A DNA stretch of 64,000 nt from Larkinella humicola (GTDB taxonomy: Bacteria; Bacteroidota; Bacteroidia; Cytophagales; Spirosomataceae), in contig NZ_VTWS01000010.1 in NCBI RefSeq assembly GCF_008727875.1, forward strand, positions 124,001-188,000, written 5' to 3'. Each line of letters begins with the position of its first letter. Position 1 is the first letter of the stretch. Below, one piece after another: positions 17,799 to 26,365 of the stretch. The notes beneath the pieces were generated by a model. The model searched no databases, had not been told where the DNA came from, and saw only the letters and a list, made by a program, of their open reading frames with translations. A program made the translations under genes and the position numbers.

Positions 17799-19457
17799 TT
17801 GTCGGTACCTTTCAATAGCCTGAAATCCGGTTCCGATGAACTGGATTTCGAATACCTGCCCGGTTTTGCCCAATTCCTCCTGGAACATCACCTCGAAGAA
17901 TTGGCGGCCGAGTTTATTCGCCTTTTCCGGGAAGTCGATCTTCCGATGCTGGCTTTTTATAAGTCCCTGTCGGAAGATCAGCTTCTTGCGCTGTCGGTGA
18001 AAACGACCACGCAATTGTTGACTGCGTTCATCGAGAACCGGACGGTTGCCAACATCAACGCGACCGTAGTGCGCTGGGCGCAGGATCAGCTACCGATGAT
18101 TGGCCGGAACCAGGTGGCCAGCAGCGATATGGGCCTCATCAGTTACGTTCGGAAACAGGCTCTGACGTTTTTTTTGCCGCGCTATACCACCGATTTGTCG
18201 GTATTTATTCAGATTATCCGGGAACTGGACCGGTATGCGTTCGAACTGCAAAGCCGGATGATGGCGCAGTATATCAGTTTGTTAAATACCAGTATTAACG
18301 AACAGCTCCATTTTAATACGAAAATAACCGACACCGCTCCGGCGATTATTGCGACGTACAACATCCATACCGGGAAGTATCTGTTTATCAGTCAGGGATT
18401 TGAACTATTGCTGGGCTATTCGTCCCGGCAGGTGCTGGAGGAAGGTGCCGGTTTCTTAATGACCATTCTTCATCCCGACGACCTGCCCAAATTGGTGGAA
18501 GACAATAACCGGGCGTTGGAAAAAGCCAATCGGCCGTCCGGAAAACGGGGCGAAAGTGAACAGATAGCGGAGTTTACCTACCGGATGCGTCACCGGAATG
18601 GACACTACCGGTGGTTTCAGACGTACGGTACCATTTTCGACCGCAATGGCGAAGGGAACGTTGAGCACGTGCTGAACATCTCGCTGGATATAACGGACAA
18701 AGTGGAAGCCGAGCGGCAGGCGCAGGAGAAAAACCGCCGACTCGAACAGTCGAACGCCAGTTTGCAGGAATTTGCCTACATCGCCAGCCACGATCTGAAA
18801 GAGCCGTTGCGGAAAATAACGACTTTTGGCGAGCGGCTGCTGATGAGTCAGTCAACGCAGCTCAGCGAAGAGGGGCAAATGTATTTGTCGAAAATCATTG
18901 ACGCGGCCCAACGTATGCACGAACTGATTGGTGATGTGTTGTCGGTATCCCTGATCGCGTCCGATCAGACGTTCGAAAAACAGAGTTTACAACGGCTGCT
19001 GGAGGAAGTTCTTCAGTCGCTGGAATACCAGATCGAGCAGGCAAATGCCAGCATTGAATCCGATGCGCTGCCGGTCGTTACCGTGGTGGCGGCCCAGTTC
19101 CGGCAGGTATTTCAGAACCTGCTGACAAACGCCCTGAAGTTTGCCCGGAAAGACACGCCCCCGCTGATTCGAATTTCACACCGGTTTTTATCCTCCAATG
19201 AGATTTCGATACCGGGTCTGACAAAAGCCCGGCGGTATCTGGAGCTGAATGTTTCGGACAACGGCATTGGCTTCGATAACCGGTACGCCACGAAAATCTT
19301 CGCCATTTTTCAGCGGCTACACGCCAAAAAAGACTTTGAAGGAACCGGAATCGGGTTGGCGATCTGCAAAAAAATAGTGGAAAACCACGGCGGCATCATT
19401 ATGGCGGACAGTGCGCCCGATAAAGGGGCTACGTTCACAATCGTCATGCCAGCCTGA
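17799..19457 (+). CDS. PAS-domain sensor histidine kinase
   Basis: 552 aa with a TTG start at 17799; the next in-frame Met would remove about 49 residues of regular sequence, so TTG is preferred. Residues 1-165 are an all-helical input region I cannot name (RsbR-N-like or globin-like folds are possible). PAS occupies about 178-300 (LLGYSSRQVLEEG...HPDDLPKL, and WFQTYGTIFDRNGEG). HisKA follows with H331 in YIASHDLKEPLRKI. The ATPase domain has QNLLTNALKFARK, DNGIGF and GTGIGLAICKKIVENHGG. No transmembrane segment is present, so it senses a cytoplasmic signal. No response regulator is adjacent. Confidence 0.88.
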   Translation: MSVPFNSLKSGSDELDFEYLPGFAQFLLEHHLEELAAEFIRLFREVDLPMLAFYKSLSEDQLLALSVKTTTQLLTAFIENRTVANINATVVRWAQDQLPMIGRNQVASSDMGLISYVRKQALTFFLPRYTTDLSVFIQIIRELDRYAFELQSRMMAQYISLLNTSINEQLHFNTKITDTAPAIIATYNIHTGKYLFISQGFELLLGYSSRQVLEEGAGFLMTILHPDDLPKLVEDNNRALEKANRPSGKRGESEQIAEFTYRMRHRNGHYRWFQTYGTIFDRNGEGNVEHVLNISLDITDKVEAERQAQEKNRRLEQSNASLQEFAYIASHDLKEPLRKITTFGERLLMSQSTQLSEEGQMYLSKIIDAAQRMHELIGDVLSVSLIASDQTFEKQSLQRLLEEVLQSLEYQIEQANASIESDALPVVTVVAAQFRQVFQNLLTNALKFARKDTPPLIRISHRFLSSNEISIPGLTKARRYLELNVSDNGIGFDNRYATKIFAIFQRLHAKKDFEGTGIGLAICKKIVENHGGIIMADSAPDKGATFTIVMPA

Positions 19458-19460
19458 CGT

Positions 19461-20192
19461 TCAGAACCTTCCGTGCAGAATATACCGATCCGTTCGGGCG
19501 TATAACGAAGAATAAAAACTGAAATCGGGCCGGTTGGTGTCGAGCCGTTTGTCGAGCCGCAAAACCGGGTTGCCGATCGGAACGCTTAACAATCGCGCCA
19601 GATCGCCATCAGCCGCCACGGCCAGCACCTTCTGCTCTCCGCCTTTCACCAGCAAACCGTATTTGGCGCGAAGAAGATCGAACAGGGAGCGGTTTTCCAG
19701 CCGCTGGCGCGAAAAACCGGGTAAATAGCGGTTCGGCAGAATGATCTTCTCAAAAAAGACCGGTTCTTCCTCCACGGCCCGCAGTCGTTCCAGAAAATAA
19801 AATCCGGCTTTCGTATCGTCTTCGGTGGGGGTAAACAGAAAATCGTCCGGGAAAGGATGAAGCTTTGGTTTGGTTAGAATGGCGGTGGTCATCCGCTCGG
19901 TGCGGCTCGCGTTGGCGGTATTGGCCAGCCGCCCAACAATCGACATCACGCCCAAACCGATGGGCAGGGGCTGCACAATGCTGCCTTTACCCTGGTGCTT
20001 GCGGATGTAGCCATCTTGCACCAACAGCCCCAGCGCCTGCCGGATGGTGGGCTGGGTCAGACGAAACTGGTTCTGGAGGTCTTTTTCAGAAGGCAACAGA
20101 TCACCCGATTTGAAATCACCCCGGATAATCTGCTGGCGTAAGGATTCATAGAGGTACTGATACTGGGGAATGCGGGTGGGCCGATCGTTCAT
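19461..20192 (-). CDS. GntR-family (HutC/UTRA) transcriptional regulator
   Basis: 243 aa. The winged HTH spans about residues 10-72 (LRQQIIRGDFKSGDLLPSEKDL, then TQPTIRQALGLLVQDGYI, GKGSIV). The C-terminal UTRA effector domain spans about 95-238 (FYFLERLRAVEEEPVFFEKIILPNRYLPGF, VLRLDKRL, YSSLYARTDRY). UTRA regulators usually bind a sugar, sugar phosphate or amino acid derivative and act as local repressors. It is divergent from the SDR-led catabolic cluster, and a perfect 18-bp palindrome lies in the shared upstream region, so control of that cluster and of itself is likely. Confidence 0.92.
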   Translation of the reverse strand: MNDRPTRIPQYQYLYESLRQQIIRGDFKSGDLLPSEKDLQNQFRLTQPTIRQALGLLVQDGYIRKHQGKGSIVQPLPIGLGVMSIVGRLANTANASRTERMTTAILTKPKLHPFPDDFLFTPTEDDTKAGFYFLERLRAVEEEPVFFEKIILPNRYLPGFSRQRLENRSLFDLLRAKYGLLVKGGEQKVLAVAADGDLARLLSVPIGNPVLRLDKRLDTNRPDFSFYSSLYARTDRYILHGRF

Positions 20193-20240
20193 AGAGAAAG
20201 GTTGTTGGTGAACAAGTATACGAAAATCTGCTTAATCTGA

Positions 20241-20258
20241 AACTTATTATAATAAGTT
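20241..20258. promoter_or_regulatory. Perfect 18-bp palindrome, candidate GntR operator
   Basis: AACTTATTATAATAAGTT is a perfect palindrome between the divergent GntR gene and the SDR-led cluster. It directly abuts the -33 element of the putative + strand promoter at 20260-20290. A near copy (one mismatched pair) is at 42690-42707. Confidence 0.6.
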
Positions 20259-20259
20259 A

Positions 20260-20290
20260 TTGCAATACTAAAATTGCCTTTATACCTTCG
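20260..20290 (+). promoter_or_regulatory. Bacteroidota-type promoter for the SDR-led cluster
   Basis: TTG at 20260-20262 and TACCTTCG at 20283-20290 fit the Bacteroidota -33 (TTTG/TTG) and -7 (TAnnTTTG) elements with a 20-nt spacer; one base of the -7 box departs from consensus. It would start transcription near 20297, upstream of the hairpin at 20324-20420 and the SDR start at 20449. Confidence 0.5.
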
Positions 20291-20323
20291 TCGTTCGTAA
20301 TTTGATTTTTCGTATCAACGCCC

Positions 20324-20420
20324 TAACGCCCCGTTCCCCTAAAGGCCGGGCGGCCGGAGCCGGACTTTTTGCATCTGGATGCTGCTGTGTCCAAGTCCCC
20401 TTTAGGGGAACGGGGCGTTA
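20324..20420. repeat. Perfect 22-bp hairpin in the leader of the SDR gene
   Basis: Left arm 20324-20345 (TAACGCCCCGTTCCCCTAAAGG begins it) and right arm 20399-20420 are perfect reverse complements. An inner pair, GGACTT 20362-20367 with AAGTCC 20394-20399, adds a second tier. It lies downstream of the putative promoter and 28 nt before the SDR start, so it would be in the 5' leader. Confidence 0.85.
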
Positions 20421-20448
20421 CAGGATTTTAACCGTTTATTTTTTCAGG

Positions 20449-21240
20449 ATGGATCAACTCTGGCTGGCCAACAAGCGGATTGTGGTCATTGGTGGAACAA
20501 CGGGTTTGGGGCTGTCGGCGGCCCACGCCTTTGTCGGACAGGGCGCACGGGTTGTCGTGGTGGGCCGGAATGAGGAAAGCTGCAAAGCGGCCGAAGCCCA
20601 GTTGGGCGGTTACGGTTTTGCGCTGAACGGCGACGCCACCGATCCGGCCACGGCCCTTTCGGCCATCGCGCTTTGTCAGGGTGAGTTTGGCGGTTTCGAC
20701 GGGCTTTACCACGTTGCGGGCGGCAGTGGCCGACGGTTTGGCGACGGTCCGCTGCATCAGCTAACGCTCGAAGGCTGGAACAAAACTTTCGAACTGAATC
20801 TGACCTCGCTGATGCTGTCGAACCAGGCGGCTATCCGCGCATTTCAGGAACAGAATACCGGCGGAACGATCCTGAACATGGGGTCGGTGCTGGGCTATTC
20901 GCCGTCACCGAAATACTTTTCGACCCACGCCTATGCCGCCACCAAAGCTGCCATCATCGGTTTTACGAAATCGATTGCCGCCTATTACGCGCCCCACGAC
21001 ATTCGGGTAAACGTGCTGGCGCCCGGTTTGGTCGAAACGCCCATGGCGCAGCGAGCGGCCACCGACGAAACCATTTTGAAGTTTGTCGCCACCAAACAAC
21101 CCCTGGACTGCGGTCGCATCGGCCAGCCCACGGATTTAGACGGGGCGGCTATTTATTTCATGTCGGATTATTCCCGCTATACAACGGGTCAGGTGCTGTC
21201 CGTCGACGGCGGCTGGAGCGTCAGCGAGGGTCAATACTGA
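20449..21240 (+). CDS. Short-chain dehydrogenase/reductase (SDR)
   Basis: 263 aa. I start at 20449 (MDQLWLANK); an upstream extension would translate the hairpin. The cofactor motif is VIGGTTGLGLSAA, a GGTTGLG variant of TGxxxGxG. The structural NAG-like motif is HVAGGSG. The catalytic Ser is in LNMGSVLGY and the YxxxK motif is YAATKAAI. C-terminal GQVLSVDGGW is typical. It is a classical NAD(P)-dependent sugar or alcohol dehydrogenase, first gene of the cluster divergent from the GntR regulator. Confidence 0.92.
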   Translation: MDQLWLANKRIVVIGGTTGLGLSAAHAFVGQGARVVVVGRNEESCKAAEAQLGGYGFALNGDATDPATALSAIALCQGEFGGFDGLYHVAGGSGRRFGDGPLHQLTLEGWNKTFELNLTSLMLSNQAAIRAFQEQNTGGTILNMGSVLGYSPSPKYFSTHAYAATKAAIIGFTKSIAAYYAPHDIRVNVLAPGLVETPMAQRAATDETILKFVATKQPLDCGRIGQPTDLDGAAIYFMSDYSRYTTGQVLSVDGGWSVSEGQY

Positions 21241-21250
21241 GGACGGTTTA

Positions 21251-21330
21251 CGGTTTACAGTATTCGGTTTACGGTGGCTGACGCGAGAATATGGATGCGC
21301 CAGCCCCCGTAAACCGGATACCGTAAACCG
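21251..21330. repeat. Hairpin, GGCTGACGC family copy 2
   Basis: Left arm 21251-21284 and right arm 21297-21330 pair at 30 of 34 positions around a 12-nt loop (21285-21296). The left arm differs from that of copy 3 (41162) at only 3 of 34 positions and ends in the same CGGTGGCTGACGC core. It sits between the SDR and ROK genes, both +. Confidence 0.85.
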
Positions 21331-21377
21331 AATACCGTAAACTGAATACCATAAACCGAATCACCGAATACCGTAAA
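21307..21377 (+). repeat. Tandem 14-nt repeat CCGTAAACCGAATA
   Basis: Units at 21307, 21321, 21335 and 21349 (CCGTAAACCGGATA, CCGTAAACCGAATA, CCGTAAACTGAATA, then a 15-nt CCATAAACC variant), followed by truncated units up to 21377. It extends the right arm of hairpin copy 2 and reaches to 3 nt before the ROK start codon, leaving no room for a normal ribosome-binding site. Confidence 0.85.
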
Positions 21378-21380
21378 AAA

Positions 21381-22259
21381 ATGAACGCAATCGGCATCGA
21401 CATTGGCGGTACCCGCATCAAAGGTGTTTTGATCGACGTCGAAACCGGTGAAGTGTTACACCGCGTGGTCTGCCCGACCAATGATGGGCAGGACGGACAA
21501 TGGAAACAGGCCGTTGCTGATACCTACCACCAACTGAAAACCGCTACTCCCGAACCGGTAACGGGCGTGGGCTTGTCGGCACCCGGTCTGCCCACCCCGG
21601 CCAACGACGCCATTGCCTGTATGCCGGGCCGACTGCCGGGACTGGAAGGCTTCGTCTGGTCAGCGTTTCTGGGCGTTCCCGTGCGGGTGTTGAACGACGC
21701 CCACGCGGCCCTGATGGCGGAAGCCCGGTATGGGGCCGCCAAAGGCATTCGGAATGCCCTGATGCTCACGTTGGGAACGGGCGTTGGTGGCGGGTTGCTG
21801 ATCGACGGAAATCTGTACCAAGGCTATTACCAGATGGCGGGTCATTTGGGTCATGTGTCGGTCAATGCCGATAGTAACCAGTTGGATATCACCCAGATAC
21901 CGGCTAGTCTGGAAGATGCGATCGGCAACGCGACGGTTTTCCGCCGGTCGTACGGCACGTACCAGACCACGCAGGAACTGGTTGATGCGTACCGGCAACA
22001 GGAACCGCTGGCCACGCTGGTCTGGCTGACGTCGGTTCGGCAACTGGCTGTCACCATTGCCGGTTTTGCGAATGCTTTTTCGCCGGAAGTGGTCGTGTTG
22101 GGCGGGGGAATCACGCAGGCCGGGGAGGCTTTGTTCAGTCCGCTGGAGGCCTTTCTGGCGGTGTTTGAATGGCGACCGGCCGGTAAGAAAACCGCCATCC
22201 GTAAAGCGCATTTTGAAGATTGGGCCGGGGCCATCGGGGCTGCCGGTTTTGCAATATAA
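21381..22259 (+). CDS. ROK-family sugar kinase-like protein
   Basis: 292 aa. ATP/sugar-binding blocks are present: IGIDIGGTRIKGVLID at the N-terminus, VRVLNDAHAALMAE with the catalytic Asp, LTLGTGVGGGLLIDG, and GHLGHVSV with the His that normally ligates zinc. The following region (about 168-180) lacks the CxCGxxGC zinc motif of most ROK kinases and reads DSNQLDITQIPASLED instead. The start follows the tandem repeat by 3 nt. The SIS gene begins 28 nt downstream. It could phosphorylate an amino sugar or other hexose, but the missing Cys cluster makes specificity uncertain. Confidence 0.88.
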   Translation: MNAIGIDIGGTRIKGVLIDVETGEVLHRVVCPTNDGQDGQWKQAVADTYHQLKTATPEPVTGVGLSAPGLPTPANDAIACMPGRLPGLEGFVWSAFLGVPVRVLNDAHAALMAEARYGAAKGIRNALMLTLGTGVGGGLLIDGNLYQGYYQMAGHLGHVSVNADSNQLDITQIPASLEDAIGNATVFRRSYGTYQTTQELVDAYRQQEPLATLVWLTSVRQLAVTIAGFANAFSPEVVVLGGGITQAGEALFSPLEAFLAVFEWRPAGKKTAIRKAHFEDWAGAIGAAGFAI

Positions 22260-22287
22260 TGAGTTTGGAGATCCACCAAAAGTTTGT

Positions 22288-23076
22288 ATGATAACAACGT
22301 ATTTAGAAAAATGCCGCCAACTGATCGATACGGTTGAGCAGCAAAAAGCACAACTGCAACAGGCCGCCCAGTGGTTTGCCGAAACGATTCTGGCGGGTCG
22401 GATGGTGCATGTCTTTGGCTCGGGACACAGCCGGATCATGGTCGAGGAAATGTGGCCGCGCTACGGTTCGTTTCCGGGTTTCAATCCCATTGTCGAATTG
22501 TCGCTTACGTTTCACAACCTGGTCGTGGGGGCCAACGGCCAGCGTCAGGCGATGTTTCTGGAGAATGTTTCCGGGCTGGCTGAGCGGATTTTGCGCAATT
22601 ACGATCTTTCAGAACTGGATACGGCGTTGATCATTTCGTCGAGCGGCTGCAACGTCGTTCCGATCGAGATGGCGGAGGAGTTTCAGAAACGGGGCGTAAA
22701 AGTGGTGGCGCTCATCACCAAAGAACATTCGGATCAGAGCACCAGCAAACGCAAAGACGGCCTGAAACTGAGCGATTTCGCCGACCTGATTCTGGACACC
22801 GGCGCACCCGTTGGCGATGCGATGGTGACGGTTCCGGGACTGGAAACACCGGTTGCGCCCGGAAGTACGGTCGGAGGGGCCTTGATCGTGAACAGCATCA
22901 AAGCCGAACTGGCCCGCTTGCTGACCGAAGCCGGTCAACCACCCAAAGTGCTGACGGCCACCGCGCTGGTAGGTGCTGAACGAGCCATCGAACTGTTTGA
23001 ATCCGCCTATGACGAACACGCGCACCGGCTGGCGAAGCTGTATGCCGAGGTTGGCAAAAAGACCGTTGTTCGCTAA
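22288..23076 (+). CDS. SIS-domain protein (UPF0309-like sugar isomerase/phosphosugar-binding)
   Basis: 262 aa. I start at 22288 (MITTYLEKCRQL). An open frame upstream overlaps the ROK gene and is discounted. The SIS fold is seen in HVFGSGHSRIMVEEMWPRYGS, ALIISSSGCNVVPIEMAEEFQKRGVKVVALIT, and a following SKRKDGLKLSDFADLILDTG. This matches the UPF0309 group of SIS proteins that bind phosphosugars. Together with the ROK protein 28 nt upstream it suggests handling of a phosphorylated (amino) sugar. Reaction unknown. Confidence 0.88.
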   Translation: MITTYLEKCRQLIDTVEQQKAQLQQAAQWFAETILAGRMVHVFGSGHSRIMVEEMWPRYGSFPGFNPIVELSLTFHNLVVGANGQRQAMFLENVSGLAERILRNYDLSELDTALIISSSGCNVVPIEMAEEFQKRGVKVVALITKEHSDQSTSKRKDGLKLSDFADLILDTGAPVGDAMVTVPGLETPVAPGSTVGGALIVNSIKAELARLLTEAGQPPKVLTATALVGAERAIELFESAYDEHAHRLAKLYAEVGKKTVVR

Positions 23077-23107
23077 AAAGTACGTCAAAAACCTTGAATG
23101 GAGCCCT

Positions 23108-23986
23108 ATGAACCGTCGTGACTTTCTTGCTTCCAGCACCCTGGCGCTGGCCAGACCGGATGTTTTTTCCACCGTCGATCGCAAACCCGTCGTTGGCCTG
23201 CACGTTTGGATTTATTCATCGGACAAGCCCGCTTACGATTGCTTTCCGGTTTTGGACCAGGTGTTTTCGGACGCAAAATATGCCGGAATTGAAGCCGTCG
23301 AGTTGATGGAAGTCAATCTGCGGCACGATGACGCCGTCGACCGGATTGGCGACAGTTCCCGCAAGAGCGGGGTTGCTGTCATTGGGGCTTCGTATAGCCA
23401 GCCGATGTGGGATCAAAGCAAACAGACGGAGATTCTGGACGATGCCGAAAAGGTGGTCGAGCGGTTAGGTAAACTGGGTGGCCGAACGCTGGGCATCTCG
23501 GTTGGTAGCACCCCGAAAAAGAAAACGCCCGAGCAGTTCGATGTTCAGGCCGATACCCTGAAAAAAATTCAGGAAATTTGCCGAAAGAACAAGGTCGTTC
23601 CCAATCTGCACAACCACATTTACGAAGTAGCCGATGATTTATATGACCTGCAAAACACCTTGCAGCGCGTACCCGACATCGCTCTGGGTCCCGATCTGGA
23701 CTGGTTGTTTCAGGCCAAAGTGGACGTACTGACTTTCCTGCAAAAATTTTCGGATAAAATCGTTTACCTCCACCTGCGGGACCACCTTTGGACGGGAACC
23801 CGGTCGGAAGCTCTGGGCGAAGGCATCGCCGACTGGGGAGCGGTGGCCCGACAATTGAAGAAAAACCGGTTTGCGGGCGATATCACCGTTGAACTGGCTT
23901 TTCCCCCCGGTTTTAAACCAACCCGGCCCATTCGGGACAGTCTGAAAATGAGTCGTGACGTCATCCGTCAGAAATTTGGAGTCTAA
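23108..23986 (+). CDS. Sugar phosphate isomerase/epimerase-like TIM barrel, exported
   Basis: 292 aa starting MNRRDFLASSTLALARP, a short Tat-like leader, so export is possible though the hydrophobic part is brief. Barrel blocks: IEAVELMEVN, VVPNLHNHIYEV with a metal His, DIALGPDLDWLFQ, IVYLHLRDHLW and ITVELAFPP. This is the AP-endonuclease-2/xylose-isomerase-like superfamily, divergent from the Hyi-like protein at 10538. It lies between the SIS gene (31 nt) and an FAD oxidoreductase (19 nt) in the cluster. Isomerase, epimerase or keto-glycoside lyase activity are all compatible. Confidence 0.83.
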   Translation: MNRRDFLASSTLALARPDVFSTVDRKPVVGLHVWIYSSDKPAYDCFPVLDQVFSDAKYAGIEAVELMEVNLRHDDAVDRIGDSSRKSGVAVIGASYSQPMWDQSKQTEILDDAEKVVERLGKLGGRTLGISVGSTPKKKTPEQFDVQADTLKKIQEICRKNKVVPNLHNHIYEVADDLYDLQNTLQRVPDIALGPDLDWLFQAKVDVLTFLQKFSDKIVYLHLRDHLWTGTRSEALGEGIADWGAVARQLKKNRFAGDITVELAFPPGFKPTRPIRDSLKMSRDVIRQKFGV

Positions 23987-24005
23987 TCATCCGAGAAGCC
24001 TTCAC

Positions 24006-25370
24006 ATGCATCCATTTTTAAACCATACCCAACTACCGTTGCTGGCCGAAACCGACATCCTGGTCATTGGGGCCGGGTCGGCGGGATGCGTGGCGGCTTT
24101 GGCGGCTGCCGAAACAAGGCGGTTTTCGGTGATGCTGGTGGAACGCTACGGTTTTCCGGGCGGAACCTCCACGCAGATGCTGGACACGTTTTACGGTTTT
24201 TTTACACCCGGTTCCACACCCCGCAAGGTGGTTGGTGGCTGGCCCGACCGCGTCGTGAATGAACTCGACAAAGCCGGTGCGGTCTTTCTGCGCCCCAATA
24301 CCTACGGAGCCGGAACGGGCGTTAATTACAACCCAGAACGGTTGAAACTCGTCTGGGATCAGTTGATTTTGCAAAGCGGCATCCGGTATTGGCTGCACAC
24401 GACTTTGGTGGATGTGAGTCAGGAAGGAGAACGCTATGCCTGTATCTTCTGGAACAAAGCCGGTTTTGGCAAGGTGTTGGCAAAACGGGTCATCGATGCC
24501 TCGGGTGATGCGGATTTCTGTCACCTGGCGGGTTTTGCCTACGAAACGGCGGGCGAACACGAACCGGCTCAAAGCATGACTACTACGTTTCGGATGAGCA
24601 ATGTCGATTTGGAACGGTACGAACGCGAAGGCGGTAAGAAAAGGCTGGCGGAGCAAATGCGGATGGCCGTCGAAACCGGTCAGCATCGTTTACCCCGCAA
24701 GGAAGGTTCGGCGCACGAAATGAATGCGAAAGGCTGCATTTCGACGGTGGCCGTGAAAGTGAGCGGTTTATCCGCCCTGAAAACGGACGAACTGACGCAG
24801 GCCGAGATCGAAGGGCGACAGCAGGCGTTTGTCTACGAAGCTTTTTTCCGGGATGCCGTACCCGGTTTTGAACAGTCGAACATCATCGGGTTGTCGCACC
24901 AGATTGGCGTTCGCGAAACCCGGCGCGTCTACGGTGAACACCGCCTGACCAAAGAAGAATGTTTGTCGGGTAAGCTGCCGAATGACCGGATTTTTCTCTG
25001 CGGAGCGCCCATCGAGGACCACCGGCAGGGCCTCAACGGAGAAGACGAAACACACTGGGAGTACATTCCCGGCGATGGTGTTTATGGGGTTCCTTACGGT
25101 ACGATTGTGCCGAAAGGCAGCCAGTCGGCCTGGGCGGTGGGGCGGTGTTTTTCGGCCACGCATGATGCCCACGCGTCGTGTCGGTCGATGGCGCAGACTA
25201 TGTCGATGGGCCAGGCTGCGGGTCTGGCGGCTGTGCAGTCACTGGCTTATGACGAAGCGGCTAATCAGATTGCTGTCAGTTTGTTGCAGGAGAAATTATA
25301 CGATATTGGGGCAGTTTTAGAACTGCCGGATGCGGTGGCTGATACTTCGCGAAATGGCTGGAAACGATGA
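24006..25370 (+). CDS. FAD-dependent oxidoreductase (FAD_oxidored family)
   Basis: 454 aa. I start at 24006 (MHPFLNHTQ), 19 nt after the previous stop. N-terminal VIGAGSAGCVAALAAAE binds the FAD ADP moiety and VERYGFPGGTSTQ follows. The C-terminal FAD block includes GRCFSATHDAHASCRSMAQTMSMGQAAGLAA. It is related to the exported protein at 3572 but has no leader, so it is probably cytoplasmic. The last 4 bases overlap the next start (ATGA), implying translational coupling with the lactonase gene. Substrate unknown. Confidence 0.87.
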   Translation: MHPFLNHTQLPLLAETDILVIGAGSAGCVAALAAAETRRFSVMLVERYGFPGGTSTQMLDTFYGFFTPGSTPRKVVGGWPDRVVNELDKAGAVFLRPNTYGAGTGVNYNPERLKLVWDQLILQSGIRYWLHTTLVDVSQEGERYACIFWNKAGFGKVLAKRVIDASGDADFCHLAGFAYETAGEHEPAQSMTTTFRMSNVDLERYEREGGKKRLAEQMRMAVETGQHRLPRKEGSAHEMNAKGCISTVAVKVSGLSALKTDELTQAEIEGRQQAFVYEAFFRDAVPGFEQSNIIGLSHQIGVRETRRVYGEHRLTKEECLSGKLPNDRIFLCGAPIEDHRQGLNGEDETHWEYIPGDGVYGVPYGTIVPKGSQSAWAVGRCFSATHDAHASCRSMAQTMSMGQAAGLAAVQSLAYDEAANQIAVSLLQEKLYDIGAVLELPDAVADTSRNGWKR

Positions 25371-26365
25371 GCTTTGTCAGAACGGTTTTGGGGGATATTA
25401 ATCCGGAGCAACTGGGAATCACGTATTCGCACGAGCATGTGGTGATCGACGAAAGCTTTCCGACGCGCGGCAACCCGGATTTTTTGCTGAATGATCTTGC
25501 TAAAATTTCGGAGGAGGTGCAGCGGGTGTATGACGCCGGAGGCCGGACGATGGTCGACGCGATGCCCGCCAACTGTGGCCGCAATGTGCTGAAACTGGCG
25601 GAGGTATCGCGCCGAACCGGTATGCAGATCCTGGCACCGACCGGGCTTCATCTGGAAATGTATTACCCGCCCGACCATTGGCGCTACCGGTATTCGGAAG
25701 ATCAGTTGACGCGTCTGTTTATGGCCGATATCGAAGAAGGCATCGACGCGTTTGACTACAGCAGGCCGGTCATCGAACGAACCCCGCACAAAGCCGGGTT
25801 GATCAAACTGGCCACGGGTGACGAACCGTTTACGAAGCACCAGGAGACGGTTTTTCGGGCGGTGGTCAACGCGCATCGGGAAACCGGAATTCCCATTTTG
25901 ACGCATACGAACGAAGGCAAACACGCCCTCGCCCAGGCGGAATTATTCGATAAACTGGGAGCGGATTTGCAGCATGTGGTACTCTCGCACGTCGATCGGT
26001 ACAAAGACATTGCCTACAATCGGGCGGTTTTGCAAACCGGCGTTCGGGTCGAATACGACAGCGGTTTTCGCTGGAAACCGGAACAGCAAAATTGGACGTA
26101 TACGCTGTTGCAAGCACTGCTGCCCGAATTTCCGGACCAGATCACCGTGGGCATGGATGCTGCCCGAAACACCTACTGGCAGTCGTACGGCGGAAAACCG
26201 GGTCTGACGTGGCTTCTGACCACCTTCCGCGATGACCTGCACCGACTGGATTTAGCCGATTATTTTCAACATTTATTCATCGATACGCCTAAACAGCTTT
26301 ATTCATGCAACCCAACCCCATCCGCACCACCGTCATCGGCAGCTACCCGTTTCCGGGCTGGCTAG
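25367..26365 (+). CDS. Phosphotriesterase-family hydrolase (lactonase-like)
   Basis: 332 aa amidohydrolase. All binuclear metal ligands are visible: H22-E-H24 (YSHEH), carboxylated-Lys candidate K147 (GLIKLATG), H180 (LTHTNEG), H208 (LSHVD) and D264 (VGMDAARN). The barrel is complete through FRDDL; the family usually ends shortly after an NPxRxF-like motif. Here the corresponding TPKQLYS is followed by a Ser/Pro/Ala-rich tail of about 25 residues that overlaps the start of the next gene by 61 nt. Members are lactonases or esterases. Coupled by ATGA to the FAD oxidoreductase, it could open a lactone made by that enzyme. Confidence 0.9.
   Translation: MSFVRTVLGDINPEQLGITYSHEHVVIDESFPTRGNPDFLLNDLAKISEEVQRVYDAGGRTMVDAMPANCGRNVLKLAEVSRRTGMQILAPTGLHLEMYYPPDHWRYRYSEDQLTRLFMADIEEGIDAFDYSRPVIERTPHKAGLIKLATGDEPFTKHQETVFRAVVNAHRETGIPILTHTNEGKHALAQAELFDKLGADLQHVVLSHVDRYKDIAYNRAVLQTGVRVEYDSGFRWKPEQQNWTYTLLQALLPEFPDQITVGMDAARNTYWQSYGGKPGLTWLLTTFRDDLHRLDLADYFQHLFIDTPKQLYSCNPTPSAPPSSAATRFRAG

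Noticed and set aside
21307-21377. CRISPR array
   Set aside because: The units are 14 nt, contiguous and degenerate, with no spacers and no cas genes. It is a tandem repeat joined to a hairpin.
22057-22287. Earlier start for the SIS protein
   Set aside because: The extension overlaps the ROK gene by about 200 nt in another frame and is Arg/Pro/Trp-rich. The ATG at 22288 matches family length.
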